A DNA stretch of 64,000 bases from Leucobacter chinensis (lineage in GTDB: Bacteria; Actinomycetota; Actinomycetes; Actinomycetales; Microbacteriaceae), in the NCBI RefSeq assembly GCF_019049105.1, contig NZ_JAHQZR010000002.1:1-64000 (forward strand). Direction: 5' to 3'. Positions 52,709 to 61,252 of this stretch are shown in pieces. The notes under the pieces were generated by a model. That model did not search any database. It saw nothing but the letters and a program-made list of their open reading frames with translations, and had not been told where the DNA came from. How positions within the stretch are numbered: position 1 is the first letter of the stretch; each line of letters begins with the position of its first letter. The position numbers were made by a program, and so were the translations under genes.

Positions 52709-53374
52709 ATGAACGTTTCTTCAGAGGGCTTTTCTACGCCCGCCGCCACGATGCTCGTTGTACTCGACTGCGATTCGACGCTCATTCAAGACGAGGTTAT
52801 TGAGCTCATCGCCGACGCGGCTGGCACGCGTGACGAGGTTGCCGCGGTGACCGAGCGAGCGATGCGTGGAGAGCTGGACTTTGCCGAGAGCCTCACACAC
52901 CGCGTTGCTACGTTGCGTGGCGTTGACGAGAGCATTTTCGCGAGGGTGCTCGACCAGGTGCGGCTCACCCCCGGCGTCGAGCAGCTCATCGCTCATGTGC
53001 ACGAGCAGGGTGGCATGGTCGGTGTCGTTTCCGGCGGCTTTCACGAGGTGCTCGACGGGCTTGCCGAACGTCTCGGCCTCGACGAGTGGCGCGCGAATCG
53101 CCTCGTCGTTGAAGATGGCGTGCTCACGGGTGAAACCAAGGATGAAATCATCGACGGCAACGCGAAGGCCGCCTACCTCACCCGGTGGGCCGAGGCGCAC
53201 GGTGTGGCGCTCGAAAACACCGTCGCAATCGGCGATGGCGCAAACGATATTCCTATGATGGGCGTCGCGGGCCTCTCGGTCGCTTTTAACGCCAAGCCGA
53301 AGGTCCGTGAGTTTGCCGATATCGAGATCGACGATGATCTCTCGAAGGTTATTGAACGTTTGCCTCGCGTGTAA
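52709..53374 (+). CDS. serB: Phosphoserine phosphatase
   Basis: HAD-family enzyme of the last step of serine synthesis (221 aa). Motif I is LDCDSTLIQDE with the nucleophile Asp, followed by the SerB-type AMRGELDFAESLTHRV cap region. Motif II is VVSGGF, the Lys is in GNAKAA, and motif III is IGDGANDIPMM. It has no ACT domain, unlike longer actinobacterial SerB proteins. Confidence 0.95.
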   Translation: MNVSSEGFSTPAATMLVVLDCDSTLIQDEVIELIADAAGTRDEVAAVTERAMRGELDFAESLTHRVATLRGVDESIFARVLDQVRLTPGVEQLIAHVHEQGGMVGVVSGGFHEVLDGLAERLGLDEWRANRLVVEDGVLTGETKDEIIDGNAKAAYLTRWAEAHGVALENTVAIGDGANDIPMMGVAGLSVAFNAKPKVREFADIEIDDDLSKVIERLPRV

Positions 53375-53384
53375 CCGAGCACAC

Positions 53385-53435
53385 AACGCATGAGGCGTCC
53401 CGCATCGTAGACAGATGCGGGACGCCTCATGCGTT
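53385..53435. terminator. Bidirectional terminator between serB and fabG
   Basis: Perfect 22-bp arms (53385-53406 and 53414-53435) with a 7-nt loop, 10 bp after the serB stop and 15 bp before the fabG stop. Confidence 0.88.
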
Positions 53436-53449
53436 TGGGTCGCGACGGG

Positions 53450-54160
53450 TTAGTGCCCCATGCCAAGGCCACCATCGACGGGAATGACGGCGCCCGAGAT
53501 GTAGCCGGCGTCATCGCCAGCGAGCCATGCGGCAACGCCCGCGATCTCTTCAACCTGGCCAAAGCGCGCTGCGGGAATCGATGAGAGGTACTGTTTCTGC
53601 TGTGCCTCTGGGAGAGCGGCGGTCATGTCGGTCTCGATGAAGCCCGGAGCAATGACGTTCGCCGTGATGCCCCTGCCCCCGAGTTCACGGGTGAGTGAGC
53701 GGGCAAAGCCCACGAGAGCCGCCTTCGACGACGAATAGTTGATCTGCCCAGCAGAGCCGTACAGGCCGACGACGCTCGAGAGCAGAATGACGCGCCCGAA
53801 GCGCTGCTTTAGGAGCCCCTTCGAGGCGCGCTTCACGACACGGAACGTACCCGTCAAGTTCGTATCGATCACGCTCGTGAATTCTTCTTCTGACATGCGC
53901 AGCAGGAGCGTGTCTTTCGTGATGCCGGCGTTAGCGACGACAACCTCAACCGGGCCGTACTCGGCCTCAACCTTCGTGAAGGCGGCGTCGATCGAATCGG
54001 CATCGCCCATGTCGGCTGTCACGGTCAGTGCGCCTGCTGGGCCTTCGCCGCTGCGCACGGTGACGGCGACACGGTGTCCCTCGGCGAGCATGCGCTCAGC
54101 GATGGCGTAGCCGATACCTCGGTTGCCTCCCGTAACAAGAACGGTGCGGGGTGTAGTCAT
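53450..54160 (-). CDS. fabG: 3-oxoacyl-[acyl-carrier-protein] reductase-like SDR
   Basis: NADPH-dependent reductase of fatty acid elongation (236 aa from ATG 54160). TGGNRGIG binds the cofactor, ANAG is in VVANAGITKDTLLLRM, the catalytic Ser is in LLSSVVG, and YSSSKA gives YxxxK. NVIAPGFIETDMT and GAVIPVDGGLGMGH are the FabG signature ends. The closest pattern is mycobacterial MabA/FabG1. AAGGAG lies 10 nt upstream. Confidence 0.9.
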   Translation of the reverse strand: MTTPRTVLVTGGNRGIGYAIAERMLAEGHRVAVTVRSGEGPAGALTVTADMGDADSIDAAFTKVEAEYGPVEVVVANAGITKDTLLLRMSEEEFTSVIDTNLTGTFRVVKRASKGLLKQRFGRVILLSSVVGLYGSAGQINYSSSKAALVGFARSLTRELGGRGITANVIAPGFIETDMTAALPEAQQKQYLSSIPAARFGQVEEIAGVAAWLAGDDAGYISGAVIPVDGGLGMGH

Positions 54161-54271
54161 AGGGCTTTTACTCCTTGGTGGTGTGGTCATAAGCGCACGC
54201 CCAGCCTATCGGCGTAGAGTTGAGAGAGGAATGTTTATCCCCTTACTTCTCTGCTCTGAAAGGCGGCCCTG

Positions 54272-54754
54272 GTGCGCGATTTTGACGTAACGTCAGCCGG
54301 GGTCTCTGCTGAGCAAGATCGAAACCATCGAATGAAGGTCTACTTCATTATGATGGCGATTCGTCTCGCGTGCGTGCTCTCGCTCATCTGGGTGCGCGGT
54401 TGGTGGGTTCTGCTCGTCGCCGTCGGTGCCATTTTCTTGCCCTACTTTGCCGTGCTCATCGCGAATGAAGCCGCGAACACTCGCGGTAAGCAGCCAGAGC
54501 AGCCCGACCAGCTACAGCTCACCGGGCAAGAAGAGCCCGATGAGCCCGTGATCCCCCGGCTCATCGTCGTTGATCAGCCAGCGGATCGTCGCGGCCACTC
54601 GACCCCTCCAGAACATTCCGCGCAAAGCGATACCGAAGGCGCATTGGCCGACCAGGGCGATGAAACAACCGACCAGGAGGTCGGCACTGCTGACGATCAC
54701 GCACGGGACTCTGTGAACGACGAACCTCGCACCGACGAGGAGCACGAGTCGTGA
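54272..54754 (+). CDS. DUF3099 family membrane protein
   Basis: A 160-residue actinobacterial protein. The conserved part is VTSAGVSAEQDRNHRMKVYFIMMAIR and two membrane segments (about 22-42 and 45-64). A long acidic, Glu/Asp/Gln-rich cytosolic tail (about 70-160) follows and looks disordered. Function unknown. GTG start with GAAAGG upstream. It overlaps the next gene by 4 bp. Confidence 0.9.
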   Translation: MRDFDVTSAGVSAEQDRNHRMKVYFIMMAIRLACVLSLIWVRGWWVLLVAVGAIFLPYFAVLIANEAANTRGKQPEQPDQLQLTGQEEPDEPVIPRLIVVDQPADRRGHSTPPEHSAQSDTEGALADQGDETTDQEVGTADDHARDSVNDEPRTDEEHES

Positions 54755-54972
54755 TTCTCTCGATGCTCGGCGATCCCGAGGCGACCGTTCAGTGTTCACG
54801 AGCTGGCTGCACGTTACCGGCAGAGACCCGCATCATGTGGCGCAACCCCAAGATTCACGATGAAACCCGAACGAAGGTGTGGCTCGCCTGCGCCGAGCAC
54901 GAGGGCTACCTTGCTGAGTTTCTCCGAGCAAGAAATTTTCCCGTTGCAACCGAACCGTTCACGGGAGCCTGA
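54751..54972 (+). CDS. Small conserved Cys/His protein (probable zinc finger)
   Basis: A 73-residue protein with the pattern CSRAGCTLPAETRIMWRNPKIH, KVWLACAEHEGYLAEFLRARNFP. The C-x4-C pair and the later CAEH can form one zinc site. It is a conserved actinobacterial gene type next to DUF3099 and SURF1; the role is unknown. GTG start overlapping the DUF3099 stop. The SURF1 gene follows after 8 nt. Confidence 0.85.
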   Translation: MILSMLGDPEATVQCSRAGCTLPAETRIMWRNPKIHDETRTKVWLACAEHEGYLAEFLRARNFPVATEPFTGA

Positions 54973-54980
54973 GGAGCACG

Positions 54981-55862
54981 GTGACCCAGAAGATGAACCC
55001 TGAGTTAGAACCAGCAGGCTGGTCGTTTCTGACCTCCCGACGCTGGCTCGGCTACTACGCACTCATCATTGCCTTTTCGATTGCCTGCGTTTTGCTCGGG
55101 AACTGGCAGTTCGACCGAAGGGACCAGGCGCGCGCCGAGATTAACCGCATCGACACGAACTACGACGCCGCACCGGTCATGCTCACCGAGGCGCTCGATG
55201 ACCTCGACGCATTCGACATTGACGACAACAAGTGGCAGCAGGTCACGATGTCTGGCGAGTACCTTGGTGAACCCTACCTCGCGCGCAACCGCGCAGGCTC
55301 AGACGGTGTTGGCTCGCTTCTCGTGCACCCGTTCAAACTCGACGACGGTACCCTCTTCTTTGTCGACCGCGGGTGGATCCCGGTGAACGCGAGCGAGGGC
55401 ATCCCTGAGGTGCTCCCGTTGCCCCACGAAGGCCACGTCGAGGTGACGGTTCGGCTCAGGCAAAGCGAAACACAACTCGAGAACCGCAGCAACGAAGGTC
55501 GCACCCTCGGGTCGCTCGACCTTGGTGAACTCGCGAAAGAGTTCTCTGAGCCCGCCTATACCGGCGCATACGGTCAGGTGGTGAGCGAAAGCCCCGCAGG
55601 AGAAACCGGCGAGCTGCCCACCCGCCCCGAGCGCGACGAAGGCCCTCACCTCTCGTACGCCCTGCAGTGGTACGTCTTTATCCTCATTGCGATTTGTGGC
55701 GCGTGGTATGCCGCGACCCTCGAGCATCGCTCGCTCAACCCCGAAACGCACGAGCAGCGGTACGCACAGCGCAAGCCAAACCCGCGCAAAGAAACCAAGG
55801 GGTCAAAAAAGCCCGGCAAGCTCACCGACGCCGAAGAAGAAGACGCGTTGCTCGACGCTTAA
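54981..55862 (+). CDS. SURF1 family cytochrome oxidase assembly protein
   Basis: Membrane protein (293 aa) that helps insert haem a into cytochrome oxidase. It has two membrane segments, about 22-42 and 228-247. Between them is the SURF1 domain with LLGNWQFDRRDQARAEI, YLARNRAGSDGVGSLLVHPFKL, FVDRGWIPVN and the late HLSYALQWYVFILIAI. The C-terminal tail is basic and disordered-looking. It should serve the aa3 oxidase encoded earlier in this window. Confidence 0.95.
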   Translation: MTQKMNPELEPAGWSFLTSRRWLGYYALIIAFSIACVLLGNWQFDRRDQARAEINRIDTNYDAAPVMLTEALDDLDAFDIDDNKWQQVTMSGEYLGEPYLARNRAGSDGVGSLLVHPFKLDDGTLFFVDRGWIPVNASEGIPEVLPLPHEGHVEVTVRLRQSETQLENRSNEGRTLGSLDLGELAKEFSEPAYTGAYGQVVSESPAGETGELPTRPERDEGPHLSYALQWYVFILIAICGAWYAATLEHRSLNPETHEQRYAQRKPNPRKETKGSKKPGKLTDAEEEDALLDA

Positions 55863-55953
55863 GGTACGCCTTCCTTCCCCGCTCGCCGAGGGCTTCTGCG
55901 TGTGATACTCTTCGTCTCGTAGTCGACATTTGATGACGAAAGAGCGAGCACCC

Positions 55954-57015
55954 ATGAGCGATGCCCCACCCCCTTTGCGCGACGAACAGCAAGACGTTGC
56001 GGCGCCCTTTGGGGTGCAACCGCCATCGCGTCGAACCCGCGTCATCACGCTCACCGTCGCAACTCTTGCAACCGTTGGCGTGGTTATCGCCGGAGCATCG
56101 GTTGCTCTTGATCTTGCCGACCGCTCGACGCGCGTCGAGTCGCGAAGCGAAACCCTTGCAGTCGAGGCCGCCGCACCCGCTGACCCGTATGCAGACGCGA
56201 TCGTGGTCGGCGAGATCGAACGCCCTGAGAGGCCTTCGCACTCCAATCCGATCGACTGGAAAGTGCCGGTCGATGCCCCGTTCGAGACCTTCCCAACGAA
56301 TTTCATTCAGCCTGAAAGCTCTGAATCGGTCTGGCTTGAGTGCAGCGACGAACAGTTCGCCTGGCTGAAAGAACACGCCGAGCCCTTTGACTCGATGTCA
56401 GATAGCAACGCGTTCAACCTCTCTCTCCGCAATTCGGCAAATACCGGCGGATCACTGCCCCTTGGCAACCTACGCTTCGAGGGCACCGAAGCCGAGAGCG
56501 TGGCATGGGTTGCGTTGGAGTGCTCGATTGGAGGACGCGGTGCTGCGGGTGGCGCGCAACCGATGTACATTGACATTGATGGAAGCGAGGCTGTGTACGG
56601 TGAGGTGCTCTCATCGTACGCTGAAGATGCGCAACCGGAAGGCTCTCCCGTCACGGTTAACCTCGCACCGGGTGAGATCACAGAACTCGTTTTGACTCGC
56701 GACCGAAACGTCAATACTCAACGCACCTATACAGGGCGTTTTCTTGCTGACGTGCTCGACGGGAGCGATGACACCGTCATTCTCGCGAACGATGTCGTGT
56801 TCCAACGGCAAAGGGTTTTGGGCTACAAGATTCACTACATCGGTGTCGATTATGCCCCCGAAGGCGAAGCCGGCTCGATGCTTTGCATACGCCCCGTTGG
56901 CGAGCCGAATGAACAGGGTTTCTTCGATGAGAGCGACCGAAGCGCTTGCAGCACAGCCGAGGTGGCAGAAATGCTCGCCGAGGCGGCAGCGATCGCCGAG
57001 CAGGAGGCCTTGTGA
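55954..57015 (+). CDS. Membrane-anchored extracytoplasmic protein, paralogue 1 (unknown)
   Basis: About 353 residues; the start could also be ATG 55933. A proline-rich N-terminus and RRTRVI precede one membrane segment (about 32-55). The rest is outside the cell. It contains WLECSDEQFAWLKEHAEPF, FNLSLRNSANTGGSLPLGNLRF and VTVNLAPGEITELVL. The same elements occur in the following gene. A Cys pair (WLEC and ALEC) and later CIRP and ACST could form disulfides. I recognise no family. It overlaps the next gene by 4 bp. Confidence 0.75.
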   Translation: MSDAPPPLRDEQQDVAAPFGVQPPSRRTRVITLTVATLATVGVVIAGASVALDLADRSTRVESRSETLAVEAAAPADPYADAIVVGEIERPERPSHSNPIDWKVPVDAPFETFPTNFIQPESSESVWLECSDEQFAWLKEHAEPFDSMSDSNAFNLSLRNSANTGGSLPLGNLRFEGTEAESVAWVALECSIGGRGAAGGAQPMYIDIDGSEAVYGEVLSSYAEDAQPEGSPVTVNLAPGEITELVLTRDRNVNTQRTYTGRFLADVLDGSDDTVILANDVVFQRQRVLGYKIHYIGVDYAPEGEAGSMLCIRPVGEPNEQGFFDESDRSACSTAEVAEMLAEAAAIAEQEAL

Positions 57016-57923
57016 CGCATAACGACCCAGACGAGCAGGGCGGCATCGCTCTACCAGATGCAGAAGCTAACCCAGGGCTCCCCCAGCCCGGAACACCTCG
57101 CCAAGAGCCGAAGAAGAAAGCTAGGCGTGGGTGGAGTACCACCAACAAGGTGCTTGGCGCGGTGATCGCCGTTGTTGGCGCGATCACCGGCACCATCACG
57201 GCTGTTGAGATAGTAACCCGCGACAGTACAAACTTCTCGCACCTCGAGATGTCGTTTGAACCCGTCACCGATGAGACCAGCGAGTGGGCTGTTACGGCAG
57301 CTCAGCTGAGCGAGCATGCGTTTCCCGCCGGCGCGAGGTGCACAGGCGATCAGCTCGACTGGCTGGAAGCCAACGCGATAGCGCTCAACCGCCACTACAT
57401 GCTCTCTCTCCGAAACACCGCGTCGAGCGGGGCCATGCTTGCGATCAACGACATCCGTTCCACGGCGCCCGAGGCGCCCGAACGGGGTGAGCTTTTCATG
57501 CGTGTGGTCTGCGACCCGACGGGCTTTCCCGCACGTGATCTCTTCTACGGCAAGCTCGTGGCAGACCGCCCCGACCTCGTCGCAACGAACGTCAACGTGA
57601 AGGGCGACGCTGCGGCGCAGCGCAACCCCGAGGTTCCGGTGAGCTTCAACCTCGGCCCTGGTGAGAGCGGTAAGATCCCGCTCGACCTCTTCGGTAAGTA
57701 CCCTGCTAACGGCGAAGTCGAGCTTACTGTCTACAGCGTAGATGAGCAGCGGGTTGAGCGGGTAGCAGGAAGCGACTTCACGATGCCGGCTCTGCTCTTT
57801 GGCGGAGACTGGTTTCTCGTCACAACCGATTCGGGCGTCGAATGCCGCCGCATCGAAGCAGGCGCGATCGAAACGTGCACGCTTGACGAGGCTCTGCACG
57901 AGATCGAGATTGCACGCCCCTAA
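57012..57923 (+). CDS. Membrane-anchored extracytoplasmic protein, paralogue 2 (unknown)
   Basis: A 303-residue protein with a polar N-terminus, one membrane segment (about 42-65), and an extracytoplasmic domain related to that of the previous protein. CTGDQLDWLEANAIAL aligns with CSDEQFAWLKEHAEPF. MLSLRNTASSGAMLAINDIRS aligns with LSLRNSANTGGSLPLGNLRF, and VSFNLGPGESGKIPL with VTVNLAPGEITELVL. Cys residues recur at similar places. GTG start overlapping the previous stop by 4 bp. A hairpin terminator follows. Function unknown; probable heteromer with the previous protein. Confidence 0.75.
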   Translation: MTHNDPDEQGGIALPDAEANPGLPQPGTPRQEPKKKARRGWSTTNKVLGAVIAVVGAITGTITAVEIVTRDSTNFSHLEMSFEPVTDETSEWAVTAAQLSEHAFPAGARCTGDQLDWLEANAIALNRHYMLSLRNTASSGAMLAINDIRSTAPEAPERGELFMRVVCDPTGFPARDLFYGKLVADRPDLVATNVNVKGDAAAQRNPEVPVSFNLGPGESGKIPLDLFGKYPANGEVELTVYSVDEQRVERVAGSDFTMPALLFGGDWFLVTTDSGVECRRIEAGAIETCTLDEALHEIEIARP

Positions 57924-57947
57924 GCTGCCAGTGCTTGATTGCTCAGC

Positions 57948-57978
57948 GTGGGGTCAGGGCAACGCGCCCTGACCCCAC
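57948..57978. terminator. Terminator after the paralogue pair
   Basis: Perfect 13-bp arms (57948-57960 and 57966-57978) with loop AACGC, between convergent genes. Confidence 0.8.
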
Positions 57979-58003
57979 AACGTCAATGGCCGAGAACGTG
58001 AGA

Positions 58004-59602
58004 TTACGCCAGCTCAATCAGCTCGAGGTACTCCTTCGACCAGTGGTCTTCGGTACCCTCGGGCATGATGAGCACACGCTCAGGGTTGAGCGCTTCGACG
58101 GCACCGGGGTCGTGAGAAACAAGCACAACGGCACCTGAGAAGTGCGCGAGCGCGTCAAGAATCTCTTCACGGCTCGCAGGGTCGAGGTTGTTTGTCGGCT
58201 CATCGAGCAGCAGCACGTTTGCGCTCGAGACGACGAGCTTCGCGAGCGCGAGACGGGTCTTCTCGCCGCCCGAGAGCACGCCAGCCGGCTTATAGACATC
58301 ATCGCCCGTGAAGAGGAACGAGCCGAGAATTTTCCTAGCCTCAGTTTCAGTGAGGTGCTGCGATACCGAAACCATGTTTTGCAACACACTGGCCTTGACG
58401 TCCAGCGTCTCGTGCTCCTGGGCATAGTACCCGACCTTCAGGCCATGCCCCTTGATGAGGTGACCAGCATCGGGCTCGTCGACGCCAGCGAGAAGCCGCA
58501 GGAGCGTCGTCTTACCTGCACCGTTGAGGCCCAGAACGACCACCTTTGATCCGCGATCAATGGCCAGATCAACGCCCGCAAAGATCTCGAGTGAGCCGAA
58601 CGATTTCGAGAGCCCCTCGGCCATGAGTGGAGTCTTGCCGCACGGCGATGGATCTGGGAAACGCAGCTTTGCGACCCGGTCGACTTGACGTACCTCTTCG
58701 AGCCCCGAGAGCATCTTGTCGGCACGGGCGACCATCTGGTGGGCAGCCGCGGCCTTCGTGGCCTTCGCGCCAAAGCGAGCGGCCTGCTCCTTCAACTGCG
58801 AGGCCTTCTTTTCAACGTTTGTGCGTTCCTTGCGGCGGCGCTCCTCGTCTGCGGCGCGCTGCCTGAGGTACAGTTTCCAGCCCATGTTATAGACATCGAT
58901 GACCTGGCGGTTTGCATCGAGGTAAAAGACCTTGTTTACAGTCTCGCCCACGAGGTCGATATCGTGCGAGATGACGATGAGCCCGCCCTTATACGTCTTC
59001 AGGAACTCTCGAAGCCAAGTGATTGAATCGGCATCGAGGTGGTTCGTTGGCTCATCGAGAATCATGGTCTCGGCATCAGAGAAGAGAATGCGTGCGAGCT
59101 CGATGCGACGACGCTGACCGCCAGAGAGCGTTTTGAGCGGCTGGTCAAGAATGCGGTCGGGCAACCCGAGGTTGTGCGCAATTGAAGCGGCCTCGGCCTC
59201 GGCCGCGTAGCCACCGAGCGTCTGAAAGCGGTCGCTCAAGTTGGCAAACTTCTTCATGGCACGTTCGGCGCGCTTGGGGTCGTCTGACGACATTTCTTCA
59301 CTCGCGCGCTCAATGTTCTTCGTGAGCGTGCCAAGATCTCTCGCATCGAGAATGCGGTGCCTTGCGAGCTGCTCGGGGTCGCCGGTTCGCGGATCCTGCG
59401 GCAGGAACCCGAGTTCGCCTCGCACCGTGATGTTGCCCTCTGCCGGCTGAAGCTCGCCAGAGAGCGTGCGGGTGAGCGTGGTTTTTCCAGCGCCATTTCG
59501 CCCGACAAGGCCGATCTTGTCGCCGGCTGAGACCTGAAAGGTCACACCCTCCATGAGTCTGCGCGCGCCGACGTCAATGGCGAGGTCTTGCACGGTGATC
59601 AT
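58004..59602 (-). CDS. ABC-F family ATPase
   Basis: Soluble protein of 532 residues with two ABC domains and no membrane part; ABC-F proteins act on the ribosome. Domain 1 has GRNGAGKTT, LSGGQRRRIELAR and ILDEPTNHLD. The linker (about 240-310) is rich in Arg/Lys/Glu. Domain 2 has GLNGAGKTT, LSGGEKTRLALAK and LLLDEPTNNLD. It looks like a housekeeping translation factor (EttA/Uup-type), but antibiotic-resistance relatives share the layout. ATG with AGGAG upstream. Confidence 0.93.
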   Translation of the reverse strand: MITVQDLAIDVGARRLMEGVTFQVSAGDKIGLVGRNGAGKTTLTRTLSGELQPAEGNITVRGELGFLPQDPRTGDPEQLARHRILDARDLGTLTKNIERASEEMSSDDPKRAERAMKKFANLSDRFQTLGGYAAEAEAASIAHNLGLPDRILDQPLKTLSGGQRRRIELARILFSDAETMILDEPTNHLDADSITWLREFLKTYKGGLIVISHDIDLVGETVNKVFYLDANRQVIDVYNMGWKLYLRQRAADEERRRKERTNVEKKASQLKEQAARFGAKATKAAAAHQMVARADKMLSGLEEVRQVDRVAKLRFPDPSPCGKTPLMAEGLSKSFGSLEIFAGVDLAIDRGSKVVVLGLNGAGKTTLLRLLAGVDEPDAGHLIKGHGLKVGYYAQEHETLDVKASVLQNMVSVSQHLTETEARKILGSFLFTGDDVYKPAGVLSGGEKTRLALAKLVVSSANVLLLDEPTNNLDPASREEILDALAHFSGAVVLVSHDPGAVEALNPERVLIMPEGTEDHWSKEYLELIELA

Positions 59603-59698
59603 GTGGATTCTCCTGAATATGTATCGATCGCGTTCTAGGCAACCTCACTAGTCTAGTCGCTCGCCCGCAAACAAAGGTGCAGAGGCCGTGTAAACGCA

Positions 59699-59732
59699 AG
59701 GAGAGCGGGTGGACGATGCCACCCGCTCTCCT
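59699..59732. terminator. Terminator-like hairpin before the suf operon end
   Basis: Arms 59699-59712 and 59719-59732 (14 bp) with loop ACGATG. It lies 77 bp past the sufT stop in the transcribed direction and just upstream of the ABC-F gene. Confidence 0.75.
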
Positions 59733-59808
59733 GTGAGGCGGTCACGCTTCCCTTCAAGGATTTACATGACCAGAACGCGGTTGTGATCCGAATATTTCGG
59801 CTCGAACC

Positions 59809-60147
59809 TTAGATGCTGAACCCGAGGGCGCGCATCATGTCACGACCATCGTCGGTAATGCGCTCCGGGGTCCACGGCGGCATCCACACCCAGTTGATGC
59901 GGAACGCCGTCACCAAACCGTCAAGCGATTCGGCGATGTCGTTCTCGATCACGTCGGTGAGTGGGCAGCCGGCGCTCGTGAGGGTCATGCTGATCACGAG
60001 CGCATCGTTTTCTTCATCAAAGCCAAGGTCATAAATGAGTCCGAGGTCGTAGATGTTGACCCCGAGCTCGGGGTCACTGACGTTCTTCAGCGCTTCAATA
60101 GCTTGGTCGCGAAAATCGGGTTCAAGCGAAGTGATGTTCGTACTCAT
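59809..60147 (-). CDS. sufT: SufT/MIP18-family iron-sulfur maturation protein
   Basis: DUF59-fold protein (112 aa) that helps mature Fe-S proteins. ALKNVSDPELGVNIYDLGLIYDL is the family signature. LTSAGCPLTDVI contains the conserved Cys, and VWMPPWTPERI is the conserved Trp/Pro end. TAGGTT lies 6 nt before the ATG, so it may have its own leaderless promoter in addition to read-through from sufC. Confidence 0.93.
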   Translation of the reverse strand: MSTNITSLEPDFRDQAIEALKNVSDPELGVNIYDLGLIYDLGFDEENDALVISMTLTSAGCPLTDVIENDIAESLDGLVTAFRINWVWMPPWTPERITDDGRDMMRALGFSI

Positions 60148-60153
60148 AGTTCT

Positions 60154-60159
60154 AACCTA
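60154..60159 (-). promoter_or_regulatory. -10-like box TAGGTT before sufT
   Basis: On the complement TAGGTT, 6 nt, then ATG 60147. It sits in the 20-bp gap after sufC. Confidence 0.3.
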
Positions 60160-60167
60160 CCTGATGA

Positions 60168-60922
<755 letters not shown>

Positions 60923-60923
<1 letters not shown>

Positions 60924-61252
60924 TACTTCACTACTTTCGTAACTGTGGGGTCAATGTATACGTTGCCGTCTTCGATCTCTACGACGAAAACTGGCACCGG
61001 CTCGAACGCCGGAAGGTTTTCTGGAATACCGGTCTTCAGGGAGAAGGCTGAGCCGTGTGCCCAGCATTCAAGGGTGTCACCCTCTACAAATCCCTCTGCC
61101 AGGCTGACCGCGCCGTGACTGCAGGTGTCGCCGATAGCGTGGATCTCTCCCTGCCCGTCTTTGACGATGGCTACCGGTACGCCGTCGAGTACGACGCGCA
61201 CCGCTTGATCTTGCTGTAGCTCATCTACTGCAATGGCAAATTCGCGAGCCAT
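60923..61252 (-). CDS. Rieske-type non-haem ferredoxin in the suf operon
   Basis: A 109-residue single-domain Rieske protein. The [2Fe-2S] ligands are in DTCSHGAVSL (CxH) and LECWAHGSAF (CxxH). It resembles dioxygenase ferredoxins, but its place between sufD and sufC is standard in actinobacteria. There it is thought to supply electrons or act in Suf cluster assembly; its exact role is not settled. It overlaps sufD by 1 bp. Confidence 0.93.

Noticed and set aside
57012-57923. Idea that the paralogue pair encodes anti-sigma or penicillin-binding proteins
   Set aside because: No matching motifs (SxxK, zinc-binding HxxxCxxC) are visible, so no function was assigned.
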